This document shows, in pieces, positions 17,219 to 26,666 of a stretch of 64,000 bases of DNA. Where the stretch lies: the NCBI RefSeq assembly GCF_027286305.1, contig NZ_CP114599.1, positions 2,418,001 through 2,482,000 on the forward strand, given 5' to 3'. How positions within the stretch are numbered: the stretch's first letter is position 1; each line of letters starts with the position of its first letter. Under the pieces are notes generated by a model that saw only the letters and a list, made by a program, of their open reading frames with translations, ran no database searches and was not told the origin of the DNA. A program made the translations under genes and the position numbers. Origin of the DNA: Phenylobacterium sp. NIBR 498073 (GTDB lineage: Bacteria; Pseudomonadota; Alphaproteobacteria; Caulobacterales; Caulobacteraceae).

Positions 17219-18720
17219 GGCGCGTTCGCAGCTCCTGAAAGGAAGGTCGTCTCCGCTCGGGTCTGCGTCGAAGGTGTGGCGACGACGAAGGCGGCAGACA
17301 TGTTTGCGGCGGTGATCTCGGCCGGCGGAAGGGTCACGAACACTCGCACCGCGCGGACCTCGTTGGCCGGGACCTCGACCTTCAGCACGTCGCGGCTGGC
17401 GCGGTCGCCGGGCGTCTTCAGGATCGCGCCCTTGGGACCGTCGAAGGCGACGCTATAGGTCTGGGCCTCGAACGTCCGGTTGGCGATCTTGATCGTGTAT
17501 CCGTTGCGAACCGCTCCATCGTGTAGCCGCACGAACACCGGGTTGCGGTCGTGCAGGACGTGGAGGTCCATGGTCGGCCGAGTCATCAGCCCCCAGGCCA
17601 TCAGCCCGCCGACGACCGCCAGCGCGACCGCGTAGAAGACCGTGCGCGAACGCACCAGCCGATAGACCGCCGGCTTTCCGGCCGCCCGCGCCTCGACCGC
17701 CGCGTCGGTGTCATAGGCGATCAGGCCCTTGGGCCGGTCGACCTTGAGCATGATCTCGTCGCAAGCGTCGATGCACAGACCGCAGTTGATGCACTCCAGC
17801 TGCGCGCCGTCGCGGATGTCGATGCCCATCGGACAGGCGGTGACGCACTGATTGCAGTCGACGCAGTCGCCGCGGCCCTCCCAGCCGGCGTTCTTCTTGT
17901 GGGCGCCGCGCGGCTCGCCGCGGTCGTAGCGATAGGTCACCTGCAGTGAATTGGTGTCGAGCATCGCGCCCTGGATCCGCGGCCACGGGCACATGTAGAT
18001 GCAGACCTGCTCGCGCATGGTCCCGGCGAACACATAGGTCGTGAAGGTCAGCAGGACGCAGAATACGTAGCCGGTGATCGGCCCCTCCCCCACCCAGAAG
18101 TCGCGCAGCAGGTTCGGCGCGTCGTGGAAGTAGAAGATCCAGGCCCCGCCGGTGGCGAAGGCGATACCCAGCCAGACAGCGTGCTTGCCGATCTTGCGCC
18201 AGGCCTTGTCCAGCGACCACGGCGCGGCGTCCAGGCGCATGCGCGCGTTGCGGTCGCCCTCGAACAGGCGCTCGACATAGATGAACAAGTCCGTCCAGAC
18301 CGTCTGCGGACAGGTGTAGCCGCACCAGAGTCGGCCGAACAGCGCCGTCACCAGGAACAGCGCCAGCGCCGACAGCACCAGCAGGCCGGTGATGAAGTGC
18401 ACCTCCTGCGGCCACAGCTGGATGTCGAAGAAGTAGAACCGGCGGCCGGCGAAATCGACCAGCACCGCCTGGTCCGGCAGCACGCCTGGGCGGTCCCAGC
18501 GGATCCAGGGGGTGATGTAGTAGATCGCCAGGGTGACGATCATCACCGCCCACTTGATCGCGCGCCAGCGGCCATGGACCAGCTTCGGATAGATCGGGGC
18601 GCGCGGCTTGTAGAGACCGCCGCCCGGGTCCGCGCTCTTGCGGGCCCGGGCAGCGGCCGAGACCGGACCCGCTTCATGCTTGGGGGCGGAAGCTCGGGTC
18701 CTGTCTATGACGACGGTCAT
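17215..18720 (-). CDS. ccoG: cbb3 oxidase accessory protein CcoG/FixG (polyferredoxin)
   Basis: This 501-residue membrane protein has two four-cysteine clusters, CVDCNQCVTACPMGI and CINCGLCIDACDEIM, for 4Fe-4S centres. Further conserved cysteines lie in membrane-flanking segments (LWCGYTCPQTVW and CIYMCPWPRIQ), all characteristic of CcoG. The C-terminal 130 residues form the periplasmic Ig-like FixG domain. CcoG reduces Cu(II) during copper delivery to the oxidase. It starts 4 nt after the ccoP stop on the minus strand. Confidence 0.95.
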   Translation of the reverse strand: MTVVIDRTRASAPKHEAGPVSAAARARKSADPGGGLYKPRAPIYPKLVHGRWRAIKWAVMIVTLAIYYITPWIRWDRPGVLPDQAVLVDFAGRRFYFFDIQLWPQEVHFITGLLVLSALALFLVTALFGRLWCGYTCPQTVWTDLFIYVERLFEGDRNARMRLDAAPWSLDKAWRKIGKHAVWLGIAFATGGAWIFYFHDAPNLLRDFWVGEGPITGYVFCVLLTFTTYVFAGTMREQVCIYMCPWPRIQGAMLDTNSLQVTYRYDRGEPRGAHKKNAGWEGRGDCVDCNQCVTACPMGIDIRDGAQLECINCGLCIDACDEIMLKVDRPKGLIAYDTDAAVEARAAGKPAVYRLVRSRTVFYAVALAVVGGLMAWGLMTRPTMDLHVLHDRNPVFVRLHDGAVRNGYTIKIANRTFEAQTYSVAFDGPKGAILKTPGDRASRDVLKVEVPANEVRAVRVFVTLPPAEITAANMSAAFVVATPSTQTRAETTFLSGAANAP

Positions 18721-18724
18721 GGCC

Positions 18725-19591
18725 CTACTGGCCTCCGGCGTTGGCGTGGATGTAGACGGCGAGCGCCTTCAGAGTTTCCGGGTCGAACCGGGCTTTCCAG
18801 CTGGGCATCACGCCGCCGCGGCCGTTCCAGATCTGGGCGTGGATGTCGGCCCGCGTGGAGCCGTACAGCCACTCCTGGTCGGTCAGGTTCGGCGCGCCCT
18901 GCTTCTGGTCGCCGGTCCCGGTCGGACCGTGACAGGCGACGCACTGGGTCTGATAGACCGGCGCGGCGCGACGCACGGCGGCGGCGTTGGCGGGCCGGCC
19001 CGAGAGCGCCACGACATACTCGGTCAGGTCCGAGATCTCGGCCGCGCCCAGCATCTGGTCGCGTCCGAACGCCGGCATCTGCGAGAAGCGCGTCTGCGGA
19101 TGGTCGGCGCGGACGCCCACCTCGATGGTGCGGTGGATGTCCTCGAGCGAACCGCCCCACAGCCACACGTCGTCACGCAGGTTGGCGTAGCCCTTGGCCC
19201 CGACCCCGCCGGTGCCGTGGCAGGTGGCGCAGTTGTCGCCGAACACCGACTGGCCGACAGCCTGGGCGTAGGCCTGCAGCTCCGGATCGCGCTCGATCTC
19301 CTCGAGGCTGGCGGTCTTCAGCCGCGCGGCCTGGGCGCCGCGCACGGTCTTCAGGTCGTTCAGGGCGACGACGACGTCGGCGCGGTCGGACTGGCCGAGC
19401 ACGCCCTGGGTGTAACTGCGCACGCCGGGCCAGGCCGGCATCAGCACCCAGTAGACGGCCGCCACCACGACGCCGGCCCAGAACATGTACAGCCACCAGC
19501 GCGGCAGCGGGTTGTCCAGTTCACGGATGCCGTCCCACTCGTGTCCCGTGGTTTCGACGCCCGTGACCTCGTCGGGTTCACGCTTGGACAT
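18725..19591 (-). CDS. ccoP: cbb3 oxidase diheme subunit CcoP
   Basis: This 288-residue diheme cytochrome c subunit has an N-terminal HEWDGIRELDNPLPRWW segment, one transmembrane anchor, and two c-heme sites, NCATCHG and QCVACHG, with later methionine ligands. ATG 19591 was preferred over ATG 19606 because GATGAGG precedes it at a suitable distance; it overlaps ccoQ by 14 nt. CcoP passes electrons from the bc1/cytochrome c pool towards CcoO and CcoN. Confidence 0.95.
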   Translation of the reverse strand: MSKREPDEVTGVETTGHEWDGIRELDNPLPRWWLYMFWAGVVVAAVYWVLMPAWPGVRSYTQGVLGQSDRADVVVALNDLKTVRGAQAARLKTASLEEIERDPELQAYAQAVGQSVFGDNCATCHGTGGVGAKGYANLRDDVWLWGGSLEDIHRTIEVGVRADHPQTRFSQMPAFGRDQMLGAAEISDLTEYVVALSGRPANAAAVRRAAPVYQTQCVACHGPTGTGDQKQGAPNLTDQEWLYGSTRADIHAQIWNGRGGVMPSWKARFDPETLKALAVYIHANAGGQ

Positions 19592-19757
19592 CGGGGGCCT
19601 CATCATCTTGCAGGGGAAGGCTGGCGAGGCGCTTGAACGCCTCGCGGTTGCGCGGCCAGAGCGCGTAGACGACGCCGCAGGCGAAGATCAGCCCGAAGTA
19701 GATCAGGCCGCCTTGCTGGGCGAACCGCGCCACGGTCTCGTAGGTGAGATCGCTCAT
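19578..19757 (-). CDS. ccoQ: cbb3 oxidase subunit CcoQ
   Basis: This 59-residue single-helix protein begins [20 protein letters not shown] and continues [17 protein letters not shown], the usual CcoQ pattern with a charged C-terminal tail. CcoQ stabilises CcoP and the active complex. It overlaps ccoO by ATGA and ccoP by 14 nt. Confidence 0.92.
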   Translation of the reverse strand: MSDLTYETVARFAQQGGLIYFGLIFACGVVYALWPRNREAFKRLASLPLQDDEAPDVQA

Positions 19758-20488
19758 CGACGGTTCTCCGGGGCCTTGGCCTCGTAGGTGCTGAAGTCGA
19801 CGAGCGTGCCGAGCATCTGCAGGTAGGCGATCAGGGCGTCCATTTCGGACAGCCGGTCCGGCTCGCCGTCGAAGTCGCGCTGGATGACCTTGCCGCCGTA
19901 GCGGGCCTGGAACTTGCTGGCCGCCGCGAAGGGATCGGCCTGGGTCTCCAGGTCGTCCTTGGCGTTGTCGATCATGTCCTGGGTGTAGGGCACGCCGACC
20001 TTGGTCATGGCGCGGATCTTGTCCTGAATGTCGCGGTAGTCGAGCGCCTTCTCCGAGAGGAAGGCGTAGGGCGGCATCACCGATTCCGGAACGACCGAGC
20101 GCGGGTCGACCAGGTGGTCCTTGTGCCAGCCGTCCGAGTACTTGCCGCCGACCCGCGCCAGGTCGGGCCCGGTGCGCTTGGAGCCCCACTGGAACGGGTG
20201 GTCGTACATGCTCTCGGCCGCCAGGCTGTAGTGGCCATAACGTTCGACCTCGTCGCGCAGCGGGCGGACCATCTGCGAGTGACAGGTGTAGCAGCCCTCG
20301 CGGATGTAGATGTCCCGGCCGGCGAGCTCGAGCGGGGTGTAGGGACGCACGCCCTCCACCTCCTCGACGGTGCTCTCCAGCCAGAACAGCGGCGCGATCT
20401 CGACGATGCCCCCGATGGACACCACGATCAGGATCGCGATGACCAGCGGCAGGGAGTTCCGCTCAAGTTTACCGTGATGTTTCCACAT
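19754..20488 (-). CDS. ccoO: cbb3 oxidase monoheme subunit CcoO
   Basis: This 244-residue membrane-anchored cytochrome c carries a single heme site, [14 protein letters not shown], with the methionine ligand probably in [11 protein letters not shown]. The first 35 residues form the membrane anchor after [11 protein letters not shown]. The protein is conserved along its whole length with FixO/CcoO. It lies 15 nt after ccoN and overlaps ccoQ by 4 nt. Confidence 0.96.
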   Translation of the reverse strand: MWKHHGKLERNSLPLVIAILIVVSIGGIVEIAPLFWLESTVEEVEGVRPYTPLELAGRDIYIREGCYTCHSQMVRPLRDEVERYGHYSLAAESMYDHPFQWGSKRTGPDLARVGGKYSDGWHKDHLVDPRSVVPESVMPPYAFLSEKALDYRDIQDKIRAMTKVGVPYTQDMIDNAKDDLETQADPFAAASKFQARYGGKVIQRDFDGEPDRLSEMDALIAYLQMLGTLVDFSTYEAKAPENRR

Positions 20489-20503
20489 GTTGGTTGTCTC
20501 GCC

Positions 20504-22162
20504 TTACTGCGCCGCGACGAGCGCGGGGGCGGGACCGCTCAGGCTCTGGGCGCTGGGCGCAGAGCTGGGCATGCGGATCGTACGCCACAGGTTGTAGGAC
20601 ATGATCACCGCGCCGGCGAGGAACATGGCCCCGCCCAGGGTGCGGATGACGTTCTCGATGTGCTTGGCGGCGACGGTCTCGACGAAGGAGTTCGCGAGGA
20701 AGCCCTGCGGCGTGTACTCGCGCCACATGAGGCCTTCCATGATCCCGGAAACCCACATCGCGCAGATGTAGAGAAGGATGCCCAGGGTCGCGATCCAGAA
20801 GTGCCATTCGGCCAGCTTCAGCGAATAGAGGCCGTCCTTCTTCCACAGCCACGGCACCAGGCAGTAGACGGCGCCGAAGGTGATGAAGCCGACCCAGCCG
20901 AGCGCCCCGGAGTGCACGTGGCCGATGGTCCAGTCGGTATAGTGGCTGAGCGCGTTGACCTCGCGGATCGACATCAGCGGGCCCTCGAACGTGGCCATGC
21001 CGTAGAAGGCGATCGCGACGGCCATCATCCGGATGACCGGGTCGGTGCGCAGCTTGTCCCAGGCCCCCGAGAGGGTCATCAGGCCGTTGATCATCCCGCC
21101 CCAGGACGGCATCCACAGCATGATCGAGAAGGTCATGCCCAGCGTCTGGGCCCACTGCGGCAGCGCGGTGTAGTGCAGGTGGTGCGGGCCGGCCCAGATG
21201 TAGATGAAGATCAGCGACCAGAAGTGGACGATGCTGAGCCGATAGGAATAGACCGGCCGCTCCGCGCGCTTGGGCACGAAGTAGTACATCATCGCCAGGA
21301 AGCCGGCGGTCAGGAAGAAGCCGACCGCGTTGTGGCCGTACCACCACTGCAGCAGGGCGTCCTGCACCCCGGCGAACAGCGAGTAGCTGCGGCTGTTCAG
21401 TCCATTGACCGGCACCGCCAGGTTGTTGACGATGTGCAGCATCGCGATGGTGACGATGAAGGCCAGGTAGAACCAGTTGGCCACATAGATGTGCGGCTCC
21501 TTGCGCTTCCAGAGCGTGCCGAGGAACACCAGCAGGTAGGCGACCCAGACGATGGTCAGCCACAGGTCCACCAGCCACTCGGGCTCGGCGTACTCCTTGG
21601 ACTGGGTGATGCCGGCCACGTAGCCGACCGCGGCCAGGACGATGAACAGCTGGTAGCCCCAGAACACGAACCAGGGCCAGACGCCGCCGGCCAGCCGGGC
21701 GCGGCAGGTCCGCTGCACGACGTAGAAGGAGGTCGCGATCAGGGCGTTGCCGCCGAACGCGAAGATCACGCCCGAGGTGTGCACCGGACGCAGCCGGCCG
21801 AAGTTCAGCCAGCCGTGCTCAGGGAAATACAGCAGGTTCGGCCACGACAGCTGGGCTGCGATGAACACGCCGGCGCTCATGCCGACGATCGCCCAGAACA
21901 TGGTGGCGATGACCCCCGCCCTCACCACGCCGTCGGCGTAGCGGTCCTGCGGCGAGCGCAGCCGGCCGGAGTTGATGGCGACCGTCATGATCGACAGCGC
22001 GACCAGGAAAGCGCCGAGGAATATCCAGCCCTGGAGCCGGAACAGCGGGTCTTCGGTGAAGGCGGTGGCGAGGAGCGCGCCGAAGGCGCAGATCCCCGTG
22101 GTGATGAACAGAAGGACCGCGTCGCGCGGCGCCCTGCTCTCTGGAGCCGGCAAGGTAGTCAT
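20504..22162 (-). CDS. ccoN: cbb3 oxidase catalytic subunit CcoN
   Basis: This 552-residue, twelve-helix catalytic subunit of the C-family heme-copper oxidase has histidine ligands visible in [32 protein letters not shown] and [13 protein letters not shown]. It is the site of high-affinity oxygen reduction in the inner membrane. ATG 22162 follows GGGGGA. The first gene of the minus-strand ccoNOQP-GHIS-hemN run, it is preceded 64 nt upstream by a near-perfect FNR/FixK box. Confidence 0.96.
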   Translation of the reverse strand: MTTLPAPESRAPRDAVLLFITTGICAFGALLATAFTEDPLFRLQGWIFLGAFLVALSIMTVAINSGRLRSPQDRYADGVVRAGVIATMFWAIVGMSAGVFIAAQLSWPNLLYFPEHGWLNFGRLRPVHTSGVIFAFGGNALIATSFYVVQRTCRARLAGGVWPWFVFWGYQLFIVLAAVGYVAGITQSKEYAEPEWLVDLWLTIVWVAYLLVFLGTLWKRKEPHIYVANWFYLAFIVTIAMLHIVNNLAVPVNGLNSRSYSLFAGVQDALLQWWYGHNAVGFFLTAGFLAMMYYFVPKRAERPVYSYRLSIVHFWSLIFIYIWAGPHHLHYTALPQWAQTLGMTFSIMLWMPSWGGMINGLMTLSGAWDKLRTDPVIRMMAVAIAFYGMATFEGPLMSIREVNALSHYTDWTIGHVHSGALGWVGFITFGAVYCLVPWLWKKDGLYSLKLAEWHFWIATLGILLYICAMWVSGIMEGLMWREYTPQGFLANSFVETVAAKHIENVIRTLGGAMFLAGAVIMSYNLWRTIRMPSSAPSAQSLSGPAPALVAAQ

Positions 22163-22225
22163 GGTCCCCCAAGCGAGTCATGGTGACAGCACCTGTGGGA
22201 ATGGCCGCCCCCTGACCTAGGGGCA

Positions 22226-22239
22226 TTGATTTCGGTCAA
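22226..22239. promoter_or_regulatory. FNR/FixK box in the ccoN divergent promoter
   Basis: On the plus strand the site reads TTGAT-TTCG-GTCAA; on the ccoN strand TTGAC-CGAA-ATCAA, 9 of 10 consensus positions. It sits 64 nt before ccoN and 55 nt before the small membrane-protein gene on the other strand, so one site could serve both. FixK encoded at 12333 is the obvious candidate regulator. Confidence 0.8.
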
Positions 22240-22293
22240 GGCGTCGCGCGGCCGGCTAGTTCCTATGGCTGCACCCCACTCAAGGAGAACGCC

Positions 22294-22539
22294 ATGACGT
22301 CGCTGAAGTCGGACCTGATCACCGCCGCCGGCGCGGCCATGCTCGTCGGGGCGGCGGTCAGCGCGGAGATGGCCTGGCTGGCCGCCCGCGGCGTCGCCCA
22401 ACTCGGGGTCATCTGCGGAGCCGCCGGCCAGCCGCACTGCCCCTGGCTGATCGGCGCGGGCGCCCTGCTCGTTTCCGGGACGGCGGCCCTCGTCGCGGGC
22501 CGCCGGCGCATGAAGCCGGCGCCAGTGTCGTCGACCTGA
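22294..22539 (+). CDS. Small two-helix membrane protein divergent from ccoN, unknown function
   Basis: This 81-residue protein has two predicted membrane helices (LITAAGAAMLVGAAVSAEMA and WLIGAGALLVSGTAALVAG), joined by a loop with two cysteines in VICGAAGQPHC, and a basic C-terminal tail. A strong AAGGAG site lies 6 nt before ATG 22294. I do not recognise a family. It is transcribed away from ccoN and shares the 131-nt intergenic region with the FNR/FixK box, which suggests microaerobic expression. The paired cysteines facing one side of the membrane could be a metal or disulfide site; this is inference. Confidence 0.75.
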   Translation: MTSLKSDLITAAGAAMLVGAAVSAEMAWLAARGVAQLGVICGAAGQPHCPWLIGAGALLVSGTAALVAGRRRMKPAPVSST

Positions 22540-22550
22540 TGCGCGGCACG

Positions 22551-22589
22551 GCGCCGGCCGGCCCCTCAGGGGCCTGACCGGCGCCTTTC
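22551..22589. terminator. Two-part hairpin between convergent genes
   Basis: GGCGCCGG (22551-22558) pairs with CCGGCGCC (22579-22586), and an inner GGCCC/GGGCC stem lies inside, followed by TTTC. It lies between the ends of the small membrane-protein gene and the TonB receptor and could stop transcription from either side. Confidence 0.65.
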
Positions 22590-22595
22590 AGCCTT

Positions 22596-25367
22596 CTAGT
22601 AGGTGAAGCGCAGGCCGACCGTGAACCGGCGGCCGACGATGTCGTGCGCCGCCCCCGAGTTCGGGCTGCCGAAGATGAAGGTGTTCGGCGACACCGGCGG
22701 ATCGACGTCGAACAGGTTGTTGATCACCCCGAACGCCTCGAGCGAGCGGGCCCCGTCGTCCTTGATCTTCCAGGCTCCAGACACGGTGGTCACGAACTGG
22801 CTGTCGACATGGGCGTCGTCATAGGTCTGCTCGACGTCGTAGACGCCTTCGCCCACGTACCGTCCCTGAACGTAGCCCTTGAACGGGCCGTTCTCGTAGG
22901 ACGCGCTGGCGGTCCAGCGCCAGTGCGGACGGTTGTTACCGACTTCGCCGGCCGTATCGAGCGAAGTCATGCCGTCATTGGTGACGTAGCGATCCAGGTA
23001 GCTGCCGAGGAACCGCAGCGTCAGGTCGCCGCCGACCGCCTCGAAGATGTTCGACAGCGGGGTCGAGTAGCTGACCTCGGTATCGACGCCGCGCACCTGG
23101 ATGCTCGACAGGTTGATGAAGGTCCGCATCACCTCGTTGAGGGACCCGTCGGGGTTGCGGGTGATGTAGCGGCACAGGTCCGCCGCGCCGGCTGCGCAAC
23201 GGTTGACGATGCTCTGCCCGGTCAGGGTCGAGATCGCGCCCTGCAGGTCGATGTCGTAGTAGTCGACCGACAGGCGCAGGCGCGGGGCGAAGGCAGGCTC
23301 GTAGACCACCCCGGCGGTGAAGGTGTCGGCCTCCTCCGGCTGCAGCGCGAGGTTGCCCTGCTGCGGCGAGCGCACCGTCGACTGCCGGCCGGTCACCGGG
23401 TCGGTGATCGACGAGAAGGTCAACACATACGACGAGTAGAGCTCCGACAGGTTCGGGGCCCGGATGTCGCGCGAGCGGGTGGCCCGGAACTTTAGGCCGT
23501 CGAACGGCTCGTAGGTGAAGCCGGCCTTCCAGGTCCAGACGGTGCCGCTGGTCGAGTAGTTGGTCGCCCGCACCGCGCCGTTGAAGTCCAGCGACTGGGC
23601 GAAGGCCATGTCCTTGGCCAGCGGGACGACCGTTTCGACGAAGGCTTCCTGGACGTCGTACGAACCCTTCATCGCCTTGGGATTGCCGATGGAGAACTGG
23701 CTCGCCTGGGCCATGGCGTCGACGCGCTGCTCGACCGAGTCCTTGCGGTACTCCAGGCCGGTGGCGATCGAAACCGGGCCGGCCCAGGTCGAGAACGGCT
23801 CGCCCGACAGGCTGGCGGCGGCGGCCTGCTGCTCGATGTTGGCGACCAGGTGCTGGCTGCCGGTCACGTAGTCGATCGCCGCGGCCGAGGGAGAACCCTC
23901 GCCGAACAGGTTGATCGGCACGCAGCCGTTGCCCGGCGCGCTCAGGGTCGAGCGGCAGACGATCTGGTTGGTCGCCGGATTGATCACCGCGTCCAGGGCG
24001 TTGGTGAAGTTGGCGGCGATGCGGTTGTTGAAGATCCGGGCCGCGTAGCGGTTCTGGCCGTACTGGTAATAGGCGTCCCAGTTCCAGCCGTCGCCGAAGT
24101 CGCCCTTCAGGCCGACGACGATCCGCGAAGTGGCGTTCTTGTTGTCGACCACGTTGAAGGCGATGTCGCGGTTGAAGCGGCCCATGCGGAAGGTCGAAAC
24201 CCCGTTCGCATCCATCAAGGCTCCGACGTGCGCCGGCAGGAAGGCGTTGTCGCGACGGATGGTCAGGGTGCCCAGGTCGTAGGACGTCGACAGGTTGAAG
24301 GTCGTCTCGGCATAGGCGACCGAGGCCTCCATGAACGCCTCGACATTGTCGGTCACGTCATAGGTCGTGCGGGTGAACAGGTTGGCCCGGGTCAGCGGGG
24401 TCATCAGGCTGATGATGTCGCCCGGATAGAGCCCGTCGCCGTCGGTGTGGTACTGGGTGCCGAGATTGTTGCCGTAGCGGAACGGCGCGGTGGCGCCGCC
24501 CGGCAGGAACTGCAGGCCCTTGAGAGGCCCGTCGGTGATCAGGCCGCCCAGCGTCGCCACCGATGCGGTGACGTTGGGAACCAGCAGGTTCTGCGGCTGG
24601 CCGTTGCCGGCGCGATAGGCTGGGTTGGCGATCACCTGCTGGTGCTCGCGGAACCAGTCGCGGTCGGCGCCGACGCCCTTCATGTCGACGAACTCGGACG
24701 CGGCCATGAAGTGACCGCGGCCGCCGGCGAAACGCAGCCCCCCGGCCAGGGCGAGGTTGAACTCCTCATTGTCCTTGTACTGGCTGGTGCTGCCCTGGAC
24801 CTGGCCTTCAAGGCCTTCAAGGTCCTCACGGAAGATCAGATTGACCACGCCGGCCACGGCGTCCGAACCCCAGGCCGCCGAGGCGCCCCCAGTCACCACT
24901 TCGACGCGTCCCAGCAAGGAGGCCGGAATGACGTTGATGTCGACCAGCCCGCTGGCGGTCGTCGGCACGTGACGACGACCGTCCACCAGCACCAGGGTCC
25001 GGTTGTTGCCTAGGTCGCGCAGGTTCAGGAAGTTCGCGCCGGCGTTCTGCGAGCTGTGCGAGGTAGTCGACGGCGTCGTGCCGCCGCCGAAGGTCGGCAG
25101 GGTGTTCAGCATGTCGGCGACATTGGTCGCGGCCACGGCCTGCAGGTTGTCGGTGCCCACGACGGTGGTCGGGGTCGGCGCGTCGAATCCGGAGCGATTC
25201 ACCCGGCTGGCGGTGACGACCAGTTCCTCGACCAGATCCTGGGCCAGCGCCGGCCCCGCCGGCATCATGCAGGCCACGGCCAGGCTGCTGGCCCCCGCCA
25301 GAGCCGTCTTGCGCAGCCGGCCGCCGGCCGCGGTGGCGCGGCCGTTCGATGTCGTTGTATTTCGCAT
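22596..25367 (-). CDS. TonB-dependent outer-membrane receptor
   Basis: This 923-residue receptor has a long signal peptide ending near GPALAQ and a TonB-box-like VEELVVTASRVNRSGF. The plug contains LRDLGNNRTLVLVDGRRHV and VEVVTGGASAAWGSDAVAGV, and the last strand ends GLRFTY. This N-terminal pattern is that of the large family of Caulobacterales/Xanthomonas receptors often used for oligosaccharides, peptides or other nutrients. ATG 25367 follows GAGGGG; the frame is open further upstream without a signal peptide. It diverges from the LysR gene next to the D-glutamate genes, so import of peptides or cell-wall fragments with D-residues is plausible but unproven. Confidence 0.93.
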   Translation of the reverse strand: MRNTTTSNGRATAAGGRLRKTALAGASSLAVACMMPAGPALAQDLVEELVVTASRVNRSGFDAPTPTTVVGTDNLQAVAATNVADMLNTLPTFGGGTTPSTTSHSSQNAGANFLNLRDLGNNRTLVLVDGRRHVPTTASGLVDINVIPASLLGRVEVVTGGASAAWGSDAVAGVVNLIFREDLEGLEGQVQGSTSQYKDNEEFNLALAGGLRFAGGRGHFMAASEFVDMKGVGADRDWFREHQQVIANPAYRAGNGQPQNLLVPNVTASVATLGGLITDGPLKGLQFLPGGATAPFRYGNNLGTQYHTDGDGLYPGDIISLMTPLTRANLFTRTTYDVTDNVEAFMEASVAYAETTFNLSTSYDLGTLTIRRDNAFLPAHVGALMDANGVSTFRMGRFNRDIAFNVVDNKNATSRIVVGLKGDFGDGWNWDAYYQYGQNRYAARIFNNRIAANFTNALDAVINPATNQIVCRSTLSAPGNGCVPINLFGEGSPSAAAIDYVTGSQHLVANIEQQAAAASLSGEPFSTWAGPVSIATGLEYRKDSVEQRVDAMAQASQFSIGNPKAMKGSYDVQEAFVETVVPLAKDMAFAQSLDFNGAVRATNYSTSGTVWTWKAGFTYEPFDGLKFRATRSRDIRAPNLSELYSSYVLTFSSITDPVTGRQSTVRSPQQGNLALQPEEADTFTAGVVYEPAFAPRLRLSVDYYDIDLQGAISTLTGQSIVNRCAAGAADLCRYITRNPDGSLNEVMRTFINLSSIQVRGVDTEVSYSTPLSNIFEAVGGDLTLRFLGSYLDRYVTNDGMTSLDTAGEVGNNRPHWRWTASASYENGPFKGYVQGRYVGEGVYDVEQTYDDAHVDSQFVTTVSGAWKIKDDGARSLEAFGVINNLFDVDPPVSPNTFIFGSPNSGAAHDIVGRRFTVGLRFTY

Positions 25368-25651
25368 GGTCCCCTCGTCGATACCCGTCATGCGAACGGC
25401 GATTGACGCCGCCCGTCGTCTTATCGCCGCGGACCTTTGGTCGGCGACCCCGCAACGCCAATGTCGAAGGCTTCCTCCGCCCATAACCTGAGCTCATGGG
25501 TCGACGGCGTTCAGGAAATCGTCCGGACGCGGCAGATGCCCCCTGTGGCGGCGCTGAATGATCGGCTATTCCGCAAACGCGTTTTCTCGCCCCAGTCCCG
25601 CACGTCCCGCGTTGCGCATCAGGATTTCAGTGGCGTTGAGGGGGAATGGTT
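25368..25651. promoter_or_regulatory. Divergent intergenic region, TonB receptor / LysR
   Basis: These 284 nt hold no convincing gene. A perfect 10-bp palindrome AAACGCGTTT lies at 25575-25584, 68 nt before the LysR start, and could be part of an operator. Typical LysR sites are T-N11-A dyads near the regulator's own promoter; I could not single one out with confidence. Confidence 0.3.
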
Positions 25652-26566
25652 ATGGTCTCAGTTCCAGGTTCGTCGATGAACCTGCGCCACATCGAAGTCT
25701 TCCATGCGGTCTATCAGTCGGGGTCCGTCAGCGCCGCCTCCCGCGCGCTCAACGTCTCCCAGCCGTCGGTCAGCAAGGTCCTCAAACACGCCGAGAGCCG
25801 GATCGGCTTTCGACTGTTCCGCCTCGTGAAAGGGCGCCTCGTGCCTACGGACGAGGCGCACACCCTCTTCCGGGAGGTCGACGACATCTATGGCCGCATC
25901 GAATCGCTGCGCCAGACCACGCGCAACCTGCGCGCCGGCGGCGACGGGCATATCCGGCTGGCGGTTCTACCGTCCCTCGGATTGGGCGTCGCCCCGGCCG
26001 CCGTCGCTCGATTTCGTCAGCAAAGACCGAACGTTTCGTTCGATATTCACACCCTGCACAACGACGACATCCTGAAGGCCCTCTACGAGCGCAACAGCGA
26101 TCTGGCCGTGGCCTACGACGCCCCGCGCCACCCGCGGCTGGCCGACGTCCGGATCGGTTCGGGCGAGCTGGTCATGCTCTATCGCAAGGACGAAATCCCG
26201 GACGCGCCAGAGCGTCTCGCCCTGGACGCGGCCCGCGGCCGCGACCTGATCAGCCTGGCCGGCAGCGGCCCCGTGGGCGCCCTGTTCGCCAGCGAGGTCG
26301 TGCAGGACGACCCCGGCCGCAGCGAGCGCATCTTCGTGCAAACCTACTACGTGGCCGCCGCCCTCGTGCGGCACGGCGCGGGCGTGGCCGTGGTGGACGA
26401 ATTCACCGCGCGCGCCAGTCTCAGCCCGGAACTCGACTTCAGGCCGCTGACCCCCAAGGTGACCTTCGGCGTTCACTGTATCTACCTGGAAGACCGGCCG
26501 CCCTCGCGGCCCGCACGCGACTTCATCGGAGTCCTCCAACAAACTCTCGCCGAACGGCACACATAA
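25652..26566 (+). CDS. LysR-family transcriptional regulator
   Basis: This 304-residue regulator has an N-terminal winged helix-turn-helix, MNLRHIEVFHAVYQSGSVSA then SRALNVSQPSVSKVLKHAES, and a C-terminal co-inducer domain. ATG 25652 was chosen because GAGGGGG is about 8 nt upstream; MNLRHIE at 25676 is the other candidate and would begin exactly at the helix-turn-helix. The C-terminal domain resembles that of LysR proteins next to amino-acid catabolic genes. It is followed after 100 nt by the dgcN-like gene in the same direction and diverges from the TonB receptor, so it probably controls one or both. Confidence 0.9.
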   Translation: MVSVPGSSMNLRHIEVFHAVYQSGSVSAASRALNVSQPSVSKVLKHAESRIGFRLFRLVKGRLVPTDEAHTLFREVDDIYGRIESLRQTTRNLRAGGDGHIRLAVLPSLGLGVAPAAVARFRQQRPNVSFDIHTLHNDDILKALYERNSDLAVAYDAPRHPRLADVRIGSGELVMLYRKDEIPDAPERLALDAARGRDLISLAGSGPVGALFASEVVQDDPGRSERIFVQTYYVAAALVRHGAGVAVVDEFTARASLSPELDFRPLTPKVTFGVHCIYLEDRPPSRPARDFIGVLQQTLAERHT

Positions 26567-26666
26567 CCAGCGGCTATATCGCAACCCCGTCTTTGACCTA
26601 TCGCCGGGGCCGCCGGACGACATGATCCAGCCCGCCGGGCGCGCCCTGGCTGGTCTGGAGCTGTTG

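Noticed and set aside
20114..22186. 690-codon plus-strand ORF over ccoO and ccoN
   Set aside because: Complementary shadow of ccoO/ccoN; low-complexity His/Asp/Arg-rich translation with no domain.
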